A stretch of DNA of 64,000 nucleotides, from the NCBI GenBank assembly GCA_033439265.1, contig JAVTVX010000035.1, positions 7,048,001 through 7,112,000 on the forward strand, in the 5' to 3' direction. The translations under genes and the position numbers were made by a program. Source of the DNA: Dillenia suffruticosa. Lineage: Eukaryota; Streptophyta; Magnoliopsida; Dilleniales; Dilleniaceae. Shown piece after piece: positions 54,083-64,000 of the stretch (the stretch's first letter is position 1; each line of letters starts with the position of its first letter). The notes under the pieces were generated by a model, which was not told the DNA's origin, did no database searches, and was given only the letters and a program-made list of their open reading frames with translations.

Positions 54083-54202
54083 ATGCACACAAATGGACTC
54101 GTTGACTCTAAATCTGCCTATGAAGTTGGGGCTACAAAACGCAGAGACATGGAAGACCCCGAGACAGGAGCCCTTGGGAATCCACAGGTTACTGGCATTT
54201 GA
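54083..54202 (+). CDS. Candidate short ORF, unknown
   Basis: 39 codons from ATG to TGA (MHTNGLVDSKSAYEVG at its start, TGALGNPQVTGI at its end). The composition is charged and soluble, unlike the low-complexity frames around it. The frame stays open upstream of the ATG to about 53979. I do not recognise it. It could be a small gene, one exon of an unseen transcript, a captured fragment, or chance. Confidence 0.2.
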   Translation: MHTNGLVDSKSAYEVGATKRRDMEDPETGALGNPQVTGI

Positions 54203-54398
54203 TAGGCACACCATCACCTTTCAACCACATATTTGGGACTCAAGGGCCAACCCTGATCCATTTTCCACTCTTTACATTTATAGCTTGTCTCACCAAAACT
54301 AGAAATGAGACTCATTTTGGCCAAACTTGGACACCCTTGACATGATTTGTGTGTACGCTTAGTTCTAATGCCAACATTCCAATAGGAAGCTGGGTCAA

Positions 54399-54502
54399 CC
54401 CCCCCCCCCCCCCAAAAAAAAAGGTTGGGATTCACTGCCTCTGGAAATTCAAACAGCCCAAAATCATAAATTGCTGATAAAAAGGAAGGGGGGGGGGGGG
54501 GG
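54399..54502. repeat. C15-A9 and G15 homopolymer pair
   Basis: C15 at 54399-54413, directly followed by A9, and G15 at 54488-54502, 74 bases apart. They are complementary and could form a stem, or separately an i-motif and G-quadruplex. Length in the sequence given may be unreliable. Confidence 0.8.
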
Positions 54503-54754
54503 AAACCATAAAACGTGAGAGTTTTTAGTCAAATTGATGAATGAACGCCAATGGAAAATTGTGTTCCTTCCAAGTCAAATTACAACAATCAAAAAGGGAT
54601 TGATTAATGTCAAAACTGCACTAATCTCTTTCCATCTGCTTATGGAGGAAGAGTGAGAAATTCAACTAATCCTCAATGTGTCGCATTGTCCTCTTTTTTG
54701 GGAGGGAATTACCTGAATGAAAATCCTCCAATCTCATCACTGTGCCTGTCAGGC

Positions 54755-57700
54755 TCAGAATGAGAACTTGAAGACACCCGCATTGGAATCTTTAACTGAT
54801 TCCCAGAATGTAAGTTTCTTTTCTTGGGCCTTTTTCTCCTCAGCTTTTTTGACCAATTGATTGATGATTCCAGAAAACGAAGCCTCAACTGCATTTCTGA
54901 ACTTGTCATACAAATTTATCCGGGCTCTGGTTCCTGACACAAGTTCACTGGCGTTTGGTCTCTTGATGAAGTCCAAAACGTTCAGCAAGTTCCTCCTACA
55001 ACAAACACAATGCATTTAGGTAGCAGCAGGATAGCCATAACATAACACGCTAGATAGAAAAAAAAGCCTCAGCACATACACACACCCACAAAACATGGAG
55101 GGAAGAAATCTGTAATTTCAACCTCATGCACAAGGTTTATGTACAAGCACAAACTCACTCAGTATTCACCTACCAGATTCTGATATCGAAAAAACTCATC
55201 AAACAATATGACATCTTACTTCACTATGATGGTCCCATCCACTGCAGTTTTACTGATTAGTGTATCTAACACTCAAAGACTATGATTCTCGAAATTTTGG
55301 GAAACTGGAGAGATGCCAAATCCCCTGGATTTAGGTTCCAAGAAGACAAATCCAAGGCAACAGCTTTAGAGAATTTGGAACATTACTCAAAAAATCCTTA
55401 AGATCCCAGAAAAAGTGATTAGATCTTTCTCTGTGCCAATACAACCTAGCTATCAAATTAAATAATGAAGGCCCTTAGGTAAATTCTAGGCTCCTCAGCT
55501 GTAACTTCTTGTGATGAATCCTGTTAATTAATTTATGTAGGATTGAGAGGATATCCTTACTTGAAATCGTCTGTCTATGGAAATTCAACGAACAAAAATC
55601 TCATCCCTATCATTTGTCTATATCACAACTTTCGTTCTCTTTTTAATGCAACACAGTAGCAGTGCAGTTGCATTCCATCATGTTTTTCATGAAGGCAAGT
55701 TGCTTGTATGATAACCTAAAGCCAAAAGTTATCTTTTCTTGTGAAAAGCATGATGAAAATCCCTGAGTAAGGGCTTACACCTTAGTATAAGAAGCCTTCC
55801 ATCTGAAGATCTTCTGCTGGAGTTGCTGGCAAGGCTTGCAACAGTTAGAACTTGACTAAGAGGATCCATCAGTAGGGAAGTATCTCCTCAAGAAGGAGAA
55901 CTAATTTTCATTAACTTCATATAATGGACCTTATACATCCTTCTTGTTGCAATTGTTGAAGCAAAAAAGCTAGATTAGTTGCATAAGAATACTTTACAAG
56001 GAGGCATTGGAAAATAACTGAACAAGAACTCAAAAGTCTCGGTGTTTAAAAAAAATCCTACTAGTTACAATTCACTTTTGTCTTTGCCTTCTTTCTCTCA
56101 GAAAGAAAAGCGAATGTCCATTAGAAAAGCAATAGAAGCCAGAAGGGTAAAATGACCAAGACATCCTGTCCACAATGATATAGGAACAAGAATTAGAAAA
56201 AGAAAAAAATTAATTCCACAATTTGAATTATTATGCAGAAAGTTGACCAAATAAACTGACCGGGAAAACCTATTAGTGGACAGACATAAAGGTTCAACAA
56301 AAATAAACTACAGACAAGTAGGTTCTACAAGAACTAGGAACCCGTAATACTTGCAGCGTATATATATCGCTTTCCTTTTCCTAATCAAATGTAACATAAG
56401 TAAAAGCAAGGAACATCAGCCGATTCCAAAAAGCCAAATATACTAAACAATGTAAAAGAACAAGACTCTAGTTATCATGACTTCAATAGCACATGGCATA
56501 CTACCCGAGCTAATCCCTTATTAAGCCTCCTTAGTTCCGCCCGATGAATTGACTAATCATATTGACAATAGTAGGTCAAACTTGATTTTTGGTTTTAGAT
56601 AGGTTCCTAGCTTTCCAAACATTTATGTGCAAAGGGAGTTCTGTAAGATAGCCATGCAAGATTAAAAAAAAATGATATTATGAACTTTTCTGTAAAATCA
56701 TACTTTAGAAAAAAAAAAAATTAATGATAATAGCAGGCACACAAGCAAACAAACAAACTTAAGTCTAGGACCTACACAAAGAATTGGACATTTATGATCT
56801 TCTCCCAGATAAGTGAATTGATGCAACTTGTTAACCATTCCCACCAGAGACTCCAGAAAAATTGGGGTAAGGAGCCAAAGTTGAAAGAATGTTAAATCTT
56901 CACTATGGTATAGTACAATTTTTTATTTTTTATTTTTTGAATAGAACACTGTGGTTATAAGGGCCATTTAACTTCCTATGAATGCAGAAAGTGGTACAAA
57001 GTTACTTGAGGTTGCAATACATGTAAGTGTTTCTAAGTTAACAAGCAGGAGCCACATGATACAAAGGTCACATGCAGTTGTGGCCATTCCTATATCATCA
57101 AATCAACGAAAAACATTGCGATAAACAAAAGTTACTGAAGGCACAAAATATCCATTTAAAACACCAAGGTTCTCCAAAAGTAGCTACAGGAAGCTATACC
57201 AGGTGCATGCTTGAGCCAAATAGTGCACATACAAATATGCTTCAACTGACACTGTTTGAAGAATTATTGATGATACCAGGTCCCAAAAAATCAAAGAACA
57301 ACTCCGAAGGATGAGAGACCTAAAATTAGATAGTGTTGCAAACACAAGAGGCACCAATTGATTGTACATCTAGACATTGATGACTGCATTCAATCAAAGA
57401 TTATACAAGCCTGTCCTTTAGAATGTGTCTCCGGTTTTTTCACATGCACAACCAAAGTCACTCTAAAACTTTCTTGCCTCTCATAATGCAATGATTCACC
57501 ACATAAAGCTACATATGCACTTTTAAAAACCGTAAACTAAATGAGCTTGTTCTTATTATCAAGGAGTTAGAAAGTATAAATGATCCAGACCAATTCAAAT
57601 GTTCAATATCTAGAAGGTCCGAAACAATTACAACGTTAAAGAATACAAAGTACAACAGCTAAAAATGTAAAGAAAGATATGAAAGCAAAAAAATAAAAAA

Positions 57701-59412
57701 TAAAAAATAAAAAAACAAAACAAAACAAAAAAACAAAACAAAAAACAAAAAACAAAAGAAAAAAGAAAAAAAAAGAATAAAGAAAATAGAAGGCTGCAAC
57801 GTAAGAAATGAAACATTATATCATATGAAGCAAAGGCCGGGAGGCATGCACTTTCTTTTATTTTGCACAACCCCCCACAGTGGAAGAGGGTTTAGGGCTT
57901 TGTTTGCCTTCGTGTTTGCACCATGTTGGATATATAATAAGCAGTGTGAAGCATCGCATACTTTCTCAAGTTGATATCGCTCACAAAAAATTCTATCAAT
58001 TCTTTTCAACACAATAATATATGTATATAAAGCAACATATTCACAAAATATAATTCATAGGCTGGCCTGAATAATGCATGAAATATATAAATTAAAAAAA
58101 GTGTACCTGCTAACATAATACTGTGTAATGGCAATGGAGTCCTCAAGATTGATCACCAAATGCCACCATCCATTAGGGACAAAAATAACCTCCCCAGCCT
58201 TCCAAATGCACTCAAATGGCTTTCTTTTCCACGTTTTTGTTGCCTCATAGAAATTCATGAACCACTCAATTGTGGAAATGGGGCATGCCACGTCAGCACC
58301 ATCAGGACTTGGATGCACCCGTGGTGGAATCACATCAGGAGGGAACAACACCCATTTCTTGGATCCCTTGATTATTGCATTCCAAGCCGAGGTTGAATTA
58401 GGATCAATGTGGAACGATGAACCTGATCCATCCGGCCCAATTATGATCCATGGATAATCCGGTCTCTCATTCCCCAAAACTGAAAACAAATCTTCCCTTA
58501 AGTACACGGGGACTTCATAATCCAAACCTAATTGAGGAACTTTTTCTGCAAATCTTGGGTCAAACAAATACAATGGTCTCTCTTCTCTAACCTGATCTGA
58601 ATACCTAAAATAGTCCTCAAGTTTCATCTCAACTGGACCAACTGCAAACTTAACACCCCCACACAATTGAATCAAATAATCCCTATCCCATTTTTTCAAG
58701 GCATCCCAGTTATCCAAACACCCTTCTAACAACACCGGCTTATTCGGCTCCTCAAAATTCAGTATAAACTCTTCCGCTGAAATTCGTCTCCTCCTAGGAA
58801 TATTGTCCCTTTCAAGCCGCTGATGCTTCATTTCCAGGCTAGCACAAAGGCAACTCCGAAACAAATAATCTGAATAAAAATCCCTAACCTTCAACCCAGA
58901 TTGAATAGCACGTGAAACATCATATGAACCATTACAAGAAGGTGCTACAAATATTGATTTCCAAGACCCATTAAACAAAGCCCACCTTTATTATTTTCCA
59001 ACACAAGATTCCTCCAAAGGGGTTCATGATTGCAGAAAACATAGAAAGATTTGACAACAGTAGCTAAAACCCCCAAATGGGCACCCTCCAAAAACCCAAA
59101 AATTTCGAGAACAAGTTCATCAGAGAGAAACTGCAGATTACCCAGACCCGTGTTTCTTGAATTGGTGGGGTTTGGACTGAGAAGAAGATTACTGAGAGGC
59201 TGAACTCCATAACCGTGTGAAGGTGCAGAGGTTTTCAAGCTGAAACCTTCTGTTTCTTCTTCTTCTTCTTCTTCTTCCTCCTCTGAATCTTCTTGTTTCT
59301 GGGTGATTTCCAATGTCTTGAGAACAGTTCTCTTCTTCTTCTGGTCGTTACTGATCATGTTCTTCTTTCTTTTTCTAATGACTTCAGACAAAACGTTTCT
59401 GCAGCCAAGCAT
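54755..59412 (-). pseudogene. JMJ22: F-box/JmjC-domain gene, JMJ22-like, with a one-base frameshift
   Basis: JmjC proteins are Fe(II)/2-oxoglutarate oxygenases; Arabidopsis JMJ22 (At5g06550) acts with JMJ20 as a histone arginine demethylase in seed germination. Two coding exons on the minus strand: 59412-58107 and 54995-54755, joined by a 3.1-kb intron (phase 2). Residues 90-140 form an F-box-like segment (GNLQFLSDELVLEIFGFL ... PLWRNLVLE), after an acidic run of about 11 Glu. The JmjC part holds SFHIDPNSTSAW (Fe-binding His and Asp) and NGWWHLVIN (second His). The end SRRNLLNVLDF ... GVFKFSF matches the family C-terminus. Near 58978-58984 the frame shifts: upstream reads NNKGG, downstream LFNGSWKS, one base short relative to the relatives' spacing. 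Everything else is intact, so this is either a very recent null allele or an assembly error in a G run. Start: first in-frame ATG (MLGCRNVLSE). Confidence 0.85.
54996..58106 (-). other. Large intron of the JMJ22-like gene
   Basis: 3.1 kb between the JmjC exon and the C-terminal exon, donor AGCAG/GTACAC and acceptor TTGTTGTAG. It includes an A-rich low-complexity tract at 57690-57790 (AAAAACAAAACA type). No nested gene recognised. Confidence 0.75.
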
Positions 59413-59699
59413 TTCTTCTTCCCCTTCAATCTGATTTGATGTTCTCCGAAGGTTGAACCCTTCGAAATGCAAAGTGCTTTGGTTGTCTCCTGCTCATGGT
59501 CATGAAGACAAAAGCCGCCGCTCGTTTAACCTTCCCATACGTTTAGACATGAGCAATGAGGGGGCGACATGTCAGGACCTAGATTCGGACCACATCGAAA
59601 CTAGGTCATGCCCAGCTTGAACCCAACACCGAGACCATATATGTGATGGGATTAAAAGTTTTCAGAGTCATATATGGATGTAATCTAAAAAAAAAAAAA
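59413..59699. other. Upstream region of the JMJ22-like gene
   Basis: Leader and proximal promoter of the minus-strand gene. No distinct TATA box chosen. It ends at an A-run next to the long-TIR element. Confidence 0.4.
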
Positions 59700-60170
59700 T
59701 TTAAACAATCATAAGGGTGAAAATTTTTCCGTTCTTAACTCCCATACATTACAGGTTGAATCCGTTGAAGTCGCGACATCCCCTGCCATTTCCCTCTCTG
59801 TGTGTGAGAGAGAGAGAGATGGAAAAGAGAGAGAGATAGGAGAGCGATGTTAAGCCTGCACTGGAAACTGAAGTGGGCAGCAAGCAAGAAGTCTACGCCT
59901 GAGCAAACAACCGCCAGCTTCCTGATGGCGGGATTCTCATCGGTGGATGCCAAATGGATCAAACTTCTACAGATGACACTCCCTCGGGTGATGCCAGTGA
60001 AGGCAAGGAAAATACTCGAGAGCATCTCTGTCTCTCTCTCTCTCACTCTCAAAGAGGGGAGTGTCGGGAGGATATGTCGCGTCGATGCGACATTCCCCAT
60101 GTCGCGACTTCAACGAACAACATATCAAGGTTAGGAATGAAAATTTTTTTGGTTGTTTTAAAATTTTTTT
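59700..60170. mobile_element. Long-TIR element (MITE or Pack-type), about 470 bp
   Basis: Inverted repeats of about 65-80 bp: a perfect 17-bp core CGTTGAAGTCGCGACAT at 59763-59779 against its complement at 60099-60115, with further imperfect pairing outward (TTAAACAATC...GAAAATTTTTCC against its inverted partner to about 60165). GA runs inside the left arm face CT runs inside the right arm, so the transcript would fold. The middle (about 59845-60025) is GC-richer, unique DNA, open in frames on both strands. Long TIRs suggest a Mutator-like MITE; the middle could be captured host sequence. No target duplication identified. Confidence 0.6.
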
Positions 60171-60840
60171 ATTTATTTTTAAGATTATATGATTCAAAAT
60201 TTTTAATTTTGAGGGCTCGTGTGCTATGTGTAATCTGAGATAGCAAGAAAGCTTACGTGGTTGGCTTAATTGATGATATATATAATTTGTATGTATAAGT
60301 CTCGTACGTGTTTGAAGTGTTTAAAAGGTTAGTTTCCTTATAAAGATATCCCGAAATTCTTGAGTATCAAACAATCTGTTGGAGGTTCGGGATGTTGAAG
60401 GAAGTTTCAGTTGGTAAGAGAATTACTTCCCTCATTGGCGAGGATTTTAAGATTATTTCTTTGTTACTAAATGTCATTCCGTGTTTTATAAAAAAGATAT
60501 ATATTAGGCCCAATTGATCGAATATTAAATACAGAGAAGGTTCATGAGCCGACCATACAGTTACCAAGAACGATGTGATCGTTAGGCGTCTAGGGGAGGG
60601 GGCACAGTTCTGTGTAAACGATAGGTTGTAGCATGTTTTGTTTGTTGATCCTTGGTTGGACCCACATCGTGCGCCAATGGATTTTTGAACTATGTAATAT
60701 CAATGGCAAAACAATAATTTTAAAGTATCAAATTAAGAAAAAGTCTGTTGTTCACCTAACAAAATAAACTGTCAAAATTAAAAATGATTTATAAGGAATT
60801 TAAAATCAAATTATTTTTTATTTTAATTCTTTTTTTTATT
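60171..60840. other. Intergenic DNA, no gene seen
   Basis: AT-rich, only short open frames, no recognised similarity. Confidence 0.5.
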
Positions 60841-60978
60841 TTCACCATCAGTATCTGAATTTTGTCATTGTAATATTCATTTTAAGGATTGTATTTCTTA
60901 AATCATTTTTTATCATTTTCAAAATTCGAATTCGAGATTTTTAATTAAAAGAATAGAATATCCGATCATTTTAACGCA
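60841..60978 (-). mobile_element. SINE family 1, copy B
   Basis: On the minus strand: box-B-like TCTCGAATTCGAATTTTG, then AAAATGATAAAAAATG, then an internal region ending with GATACTGATGGTGAAAAT. Order and spacing agree with copies A, C and D. Confidence 0.65.
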
Positions 60979-61317
60979 AAAGAGTTTGGTTTTTTCATCT
61001 TAACTCTTACAATTAGGATCGAAATTTCTTTAAAAATATAAGAAGGTCATGTCGGTTTCCATCTCAGCCCTCGTGAGAGGGATGAGCCTAATTAGGTTCA
61101 CAGGACGAGCCTAATTAGGTTCACAGACAAAAATACCACCCAATCCTAAAGTCGAGTGGGTTGAATATGGGTTGGGCTTTTGGGGGGCTCTGACCCCAGG
61201 ATTGGGCCTAAAGAATGAGGCCGTTGCCTATTAACACAAAATCGAGCTCAGGTGGAATCAGGTTTTTGAGCCATATATCTGGGTCAAGTAGGGTTTTTTT
61301 TTTCTTTTCTTTTTTTT

Positions 61318-61470
61318 ACCATCGTTATGCAGTTTTTACCCGATTAACCTGGTTTGAATATTAAAGGATCTATTTTAAAGGTTGACTCTCTCAAATCCTT
61401 TTTTATCATTTTCAGAATTCGAACTCGAAACCTCTAGTTAAGCGAATTAGAGTATCCAATCACTCAATTC
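61318..61470 (-). mobile_element. SINE family 1, copy C
   Basis: Best-kept copy. On the minus strand: head GAGTGATTGGATACTC (A-box region), box B GGTTTCGAGTTCGAATTC, AAAATGATAAAAAAGG, TTTGAGAGAGTCAACC, and a 3' end ACGATGGTAAAAAAA running into an A/T tail on the left. Confidence 0.7.
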
Positions 61471-61502
61471 AAAGAAATTTGATAAAGAGAAATTAAATTC
61501 TA

Positions 61503-61724
61503 AATTCGACGTTACAATCAACGCTTTGTTGGTCTAATAAGAAGATCACTAGTACCTCATATCAAGAATTAGGGTTCGAGTCTTAGTAGTGACAAAAATG
61601 ACGTTGGAAGAGTTCCTTCCCGATTGACATCTAAAAGCAACTCGACCGAAATTAATCGGAACAAAACTCCAAATACTCGATGGTGGACCTAGTCTATGGG
61701 ACAAAAAAAAAATTCGATGTTACA
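61503..61724 (+). mobile_element. SINE family 2, with target-site duplication
   Basis: The element at about 61517-61710 (194 bp) is flanked by AATTCGACGTTACA (61503-61516) and AATTCGATGTTACA (61711-61724): 14 bp, one mismatch, a retroposition target duplication. The head is tRNA-like: an A-box-like TTGGTCTAATAAG and a B box GGGTTCGAGTC. The 3' end is AGTCTATGGGACAAAAAAAA, a poly(A) tail. No coding capacity. Confidence 0.8.
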
Positions 61725-61768
61725 TACATACATACATACATACATAAGTACGTACATACATACATACA
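61722..61768. repeat. (CATA)n microsatellite
   Basis: Imperfect CATA/CGTA tetranucleotide run beginning in the right target duplication of the SINE. Confidence 0.85.
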
Positions 61769-61897
61769 CATTTTGGATTGAGCACAGCCCACTTTAGTCC
61801 ATGCTCGAATCAAACCGACCCAATCTTTGTGAAGAAAAAAAAAATGTTCACAGGAAGTATAGCTCATCAATGATCATCTTTAATACCAAACTCCCGG

Positions 61898-62050
61898 TGA
61901 TAGGGCGCTACACTTCCTAAATTATATGTCTCAGATTTGATTCATGAGAAATAGAGAAATGAGATTTAGAAGAAGTAATCTCTTAATAAATCTTACAATA
62001 TTCAAATTGGATTAGTCAGATAAAATTTAGATACTGATAGATGAAAAAAA
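61898..62050 (+). mobile_element. SINE family 1, copy D
   Basis: Same orientation as copy A. Head GATAGGGCGCTACACTTCC, then a diverged B-box region (TCTCAGATTTGATTC), then TTACAATATTCAAATTGGAT, CAGATAAAATTTAGATACTG and GATGAAAAAAAATG at the 3' end. Confidence 0.6.
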
Positions 62051-64000
62051 ATGATCTTCTTTATTTATTACTTGTTAGTATGGAGAGTTTTGAGATTAAG
62101 GAATCAACATGACTTGAATTTGATATATTATGATTCAACGTAATTATTGAATGCACGTGGTTTACAAATTTAAAAACGAAAAAAAAGAAATATACAATAC
62201 AAGGAGTACTAATTTTTTTGTTTAAAAAAAAATAGATCAAAATTAAAAAAGAAGACAACGTATTAAACAAAGAAGAAGGACCTCCTCCATTCTCCTTGAA
62301 ATTTCATTTTTTCTTCTTGTACAAATTCAGTTTGTATCTGGGTGTGCGGCTTACAAGCAGCACCATCTTGTCAGAATCCGTGCCACACCACAGGCTTTAT
62401 TCTATGATTTCATTCCTCTTCCAAGCTAACCAAATTTCCTCCTGAACCTGACTGACATTTTTCAATTTTCATTACCCGGACAGAGACCATCATCATTGTA
62501 GTTGTTGCTTTTGCTTGACGTATTCGCAGGGAGACCATAGACTAAGAGTTTGCAGTCCACCAATGATATGATTTTATGTCAGACTTCAAGTTAAAATAAA
62601 TCACATTTAACTTAACTACTAAGGAATATATATATTATTTTTCAAATAAGTATTGGGTTATGAGCACGTATGCTTGATTTATTTAGAAAGAAATGCCCAA
62701 AATGAATAAGGTTTCACAATTATAGAAAATACTTTAAATAATTAATTTAACTCCTGGTATAATGTTGCTGATTAATTTTTGTTCAATATTGTTGATCGAC
62801 TTCATTGTAACGTCACTTTTTTTTTTCTTAATCTTTTTCATGGTATTTGTATTGTATAAAATTACTGTCGTAAAATAGGCACAAGAATGTCTCTCTGGAG
62901 TAGTTCAAGCGGTAAAGTTTTCCTATTTTTATCATTCTTTTCTCAATTCGAATCCGTTTAGTTATATCTCATTATACCCAAAAAAACAATGGACACAAGA
63001 ATTAATACGAGCAGACATAATTTAAAAAAAAAAAAGTAAGAACCCGAGTTATAACTTTAATTTAAAGTTGTTATACGAGGCAAATTCATTTTTCACATTC
63101 AAAGTTATTATTCTTATAATGGGCATAAGGATTAGCATAAACACATAATTTAAAAGTTAATGTGGTTGCTAGTCATTTCTTTAGAAAGTAAGTTAGAATC
63201 CTATTATCAATTTTAATTTAAAATTGTTGAATAAAGACGAATCATTTCAACTTTAAAGCTATGAAACTCTTATAACAAGGAAAAAGAAAGCAGAAGAATT
63301 AATCCATTTTGGGTTATCAAAAATTGGGTTATGCTTGTCCACAAAACCCCCCCACCTCCGGCCCAGTCACCATGTCATGCTGCTGTTGCTCTTCTTCCAA
63401 AAAGAGTAAATCAAAGCAGACTAGAGAGAGTCCTTAATATGGGTCTTTGTTATAGTGTTCAAACACCATATTCAATTCAGGTTTGCCCGTCCTCCCGATT
63501 CATGTCATCTAGTCTAGAAACTCTTGACTCGACTCACAAAATTGAACACAGTGACTACTTCAACACGGATTGTATGCCAATTGAAAATTCAAATGTGGGA
63601 GGCTGATAGCAAAGATTCAACCAGTCGAGAGAGAGAGAGAGATTCATGCAATCAACGAGTTGGCCCAAAAAAAGAACGAGTTATAACCATAGTAGGGGCA
63701 AAATTTTCCAGTGATTTCAACAAAAAAAATTAATCATTTAATAGAGCTCTAACTATTTCACTGCGATGCATATGAGGCTAACAAGGCCACAGCGAGTATG
63801 GGCTAATCAACTAACAAACACAACTTTCTCTTGGCTTTACATCAACCCTGTTTTCACCATAGTGATAGTGGAGCTCCCGCACATTTAGCATATAAACCTC
63901 AGTTCACATTTTAAGCCAATTAAAAAAAAAAAAAGCCCTTGAATTCACAGATCTACTTCAATGAAGACACACCCATTTCCACCATTTTTTGGACTTGGTA
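62051..64000. other. AT-rich intergenic tail, no gene supported
   Basis: A tRNA-like pair of motifs (AGTAGTTCAAGCGGTAAAG at about 62900 and CAATTCGAATCCG at 62944-62956) may mark another decayed SINE. The open frames near 63331-63733 have no recognisable product. The last 100 bases could belong to the next gene but cannot be judged. Confidence 0.5.

Larger units (their letters stand above)
53812..54754. other. Intergenic DNA and JMJ22-like 3' UTR
   Basis: It contains a short coding-like open frame on the plus strand (54083-54202), a C15-A9 run at 54399-54422 and a G15 run at 54488-54502. The 3' UTR of the minus-strand JmjC gene probably extends into the right part. Confidence 0.6.

Noticed and set aside
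57628-57870. Phe-rich 80-residue minus-strand frame
   Set aside because: Translation of an A-rich low-complexity tract inside the JMJ22 intron.
58935-58980. A 41-nt GT-AG intron that would restore the JMJ22 frame
   Set aside because: Removing it does rejoin the frame, but it is shorter than plant introns can normally be and would delete the conserved FNGSWKS segment; a one-base indel is simpler.
59413-59472. N-terminal extension of the JMJ22-like protein to 59472
   Set aside because: The extension would need a TTG start and a TGA lies in frame just upstream; ATG at 59412 is the first usable start.
61722-61768. CATA repeats as a CRISPR-like or telomeric array
   Set aside because: Simple tetranucleotide microsatellite with no spacers; plant nuclear context.
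63331-63733. Two overlapping plus-strand frames near the right edge
   Set aside because: Low-complexity GA run inside, no family match, no splice logic that extends them.

Overview
The window is nuclear DNA of a dicotyledonous flowering plant. The genes are split by many short exons with GT-AG junctions, intergenic and intron DNA is AT-rich with GA/TA microsatellites, and there are plant-type SINEs and MITEs, one nuclear tRNA gene, and proteins from plant-only families. I cannot name the species. I rebuilt exon chains by eye; reading frames close across the junctions of each gene, except at one frameshift described below.

Layout from left to right: a sucrose-phosphate phosphatase gene (SPP, minus strand; its 3' end is not resolved and probably leaves the window); a divergent carotenoid isomerase gene (CRTISO, plus strand, 13 exons) with a hairpin MITE just upstream; a convergent half-size ABCG transporter of the ABCG22 type (minus, 10 coding exons, with the first coding exon 3.1 kb upstream of the second); about 6 kb of intergenic DNA; a subgroup-I calcium-dependent protein kinase (minus, 7 exons); a single-exon VQ-motif gene with upstream W-boxes (plus); a DONSON-like replisome gene (plus, 16 exons); a tRNA-Gly(CCC); a JMJ22-type F-box/JmjC gene (minus, 2 exons) with a one-base frameshift; and a 4.5 kb repeat-rich tail with a long-TIR element and a cluster of SINEs.

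These genes do not form an operon or a joint pathway. They cover sugar synthesis (SPP), carotenoid synthesis (CRTISO), membrane export (ABCG), calcium and defence signalling (CDPK, VQ), DNA replication (DONSON) and chromatin or protein hydroxylation (JMJ22-like). From memory, ABCG22 (At5g06530) and JMJ22 (At5g06550) are near neighbours in Arabidopsis, so part of the order looks like old synteny. I found no evidence of an entirely new molecular system. The most notable items are the hairpin MITE at the CRTISO promoter, the JMJ22 frameshift, an apparent exon-pair duplication inside DONSON, a SINE family seen in several copies, and a long-TIR element that may carry captured sequence.
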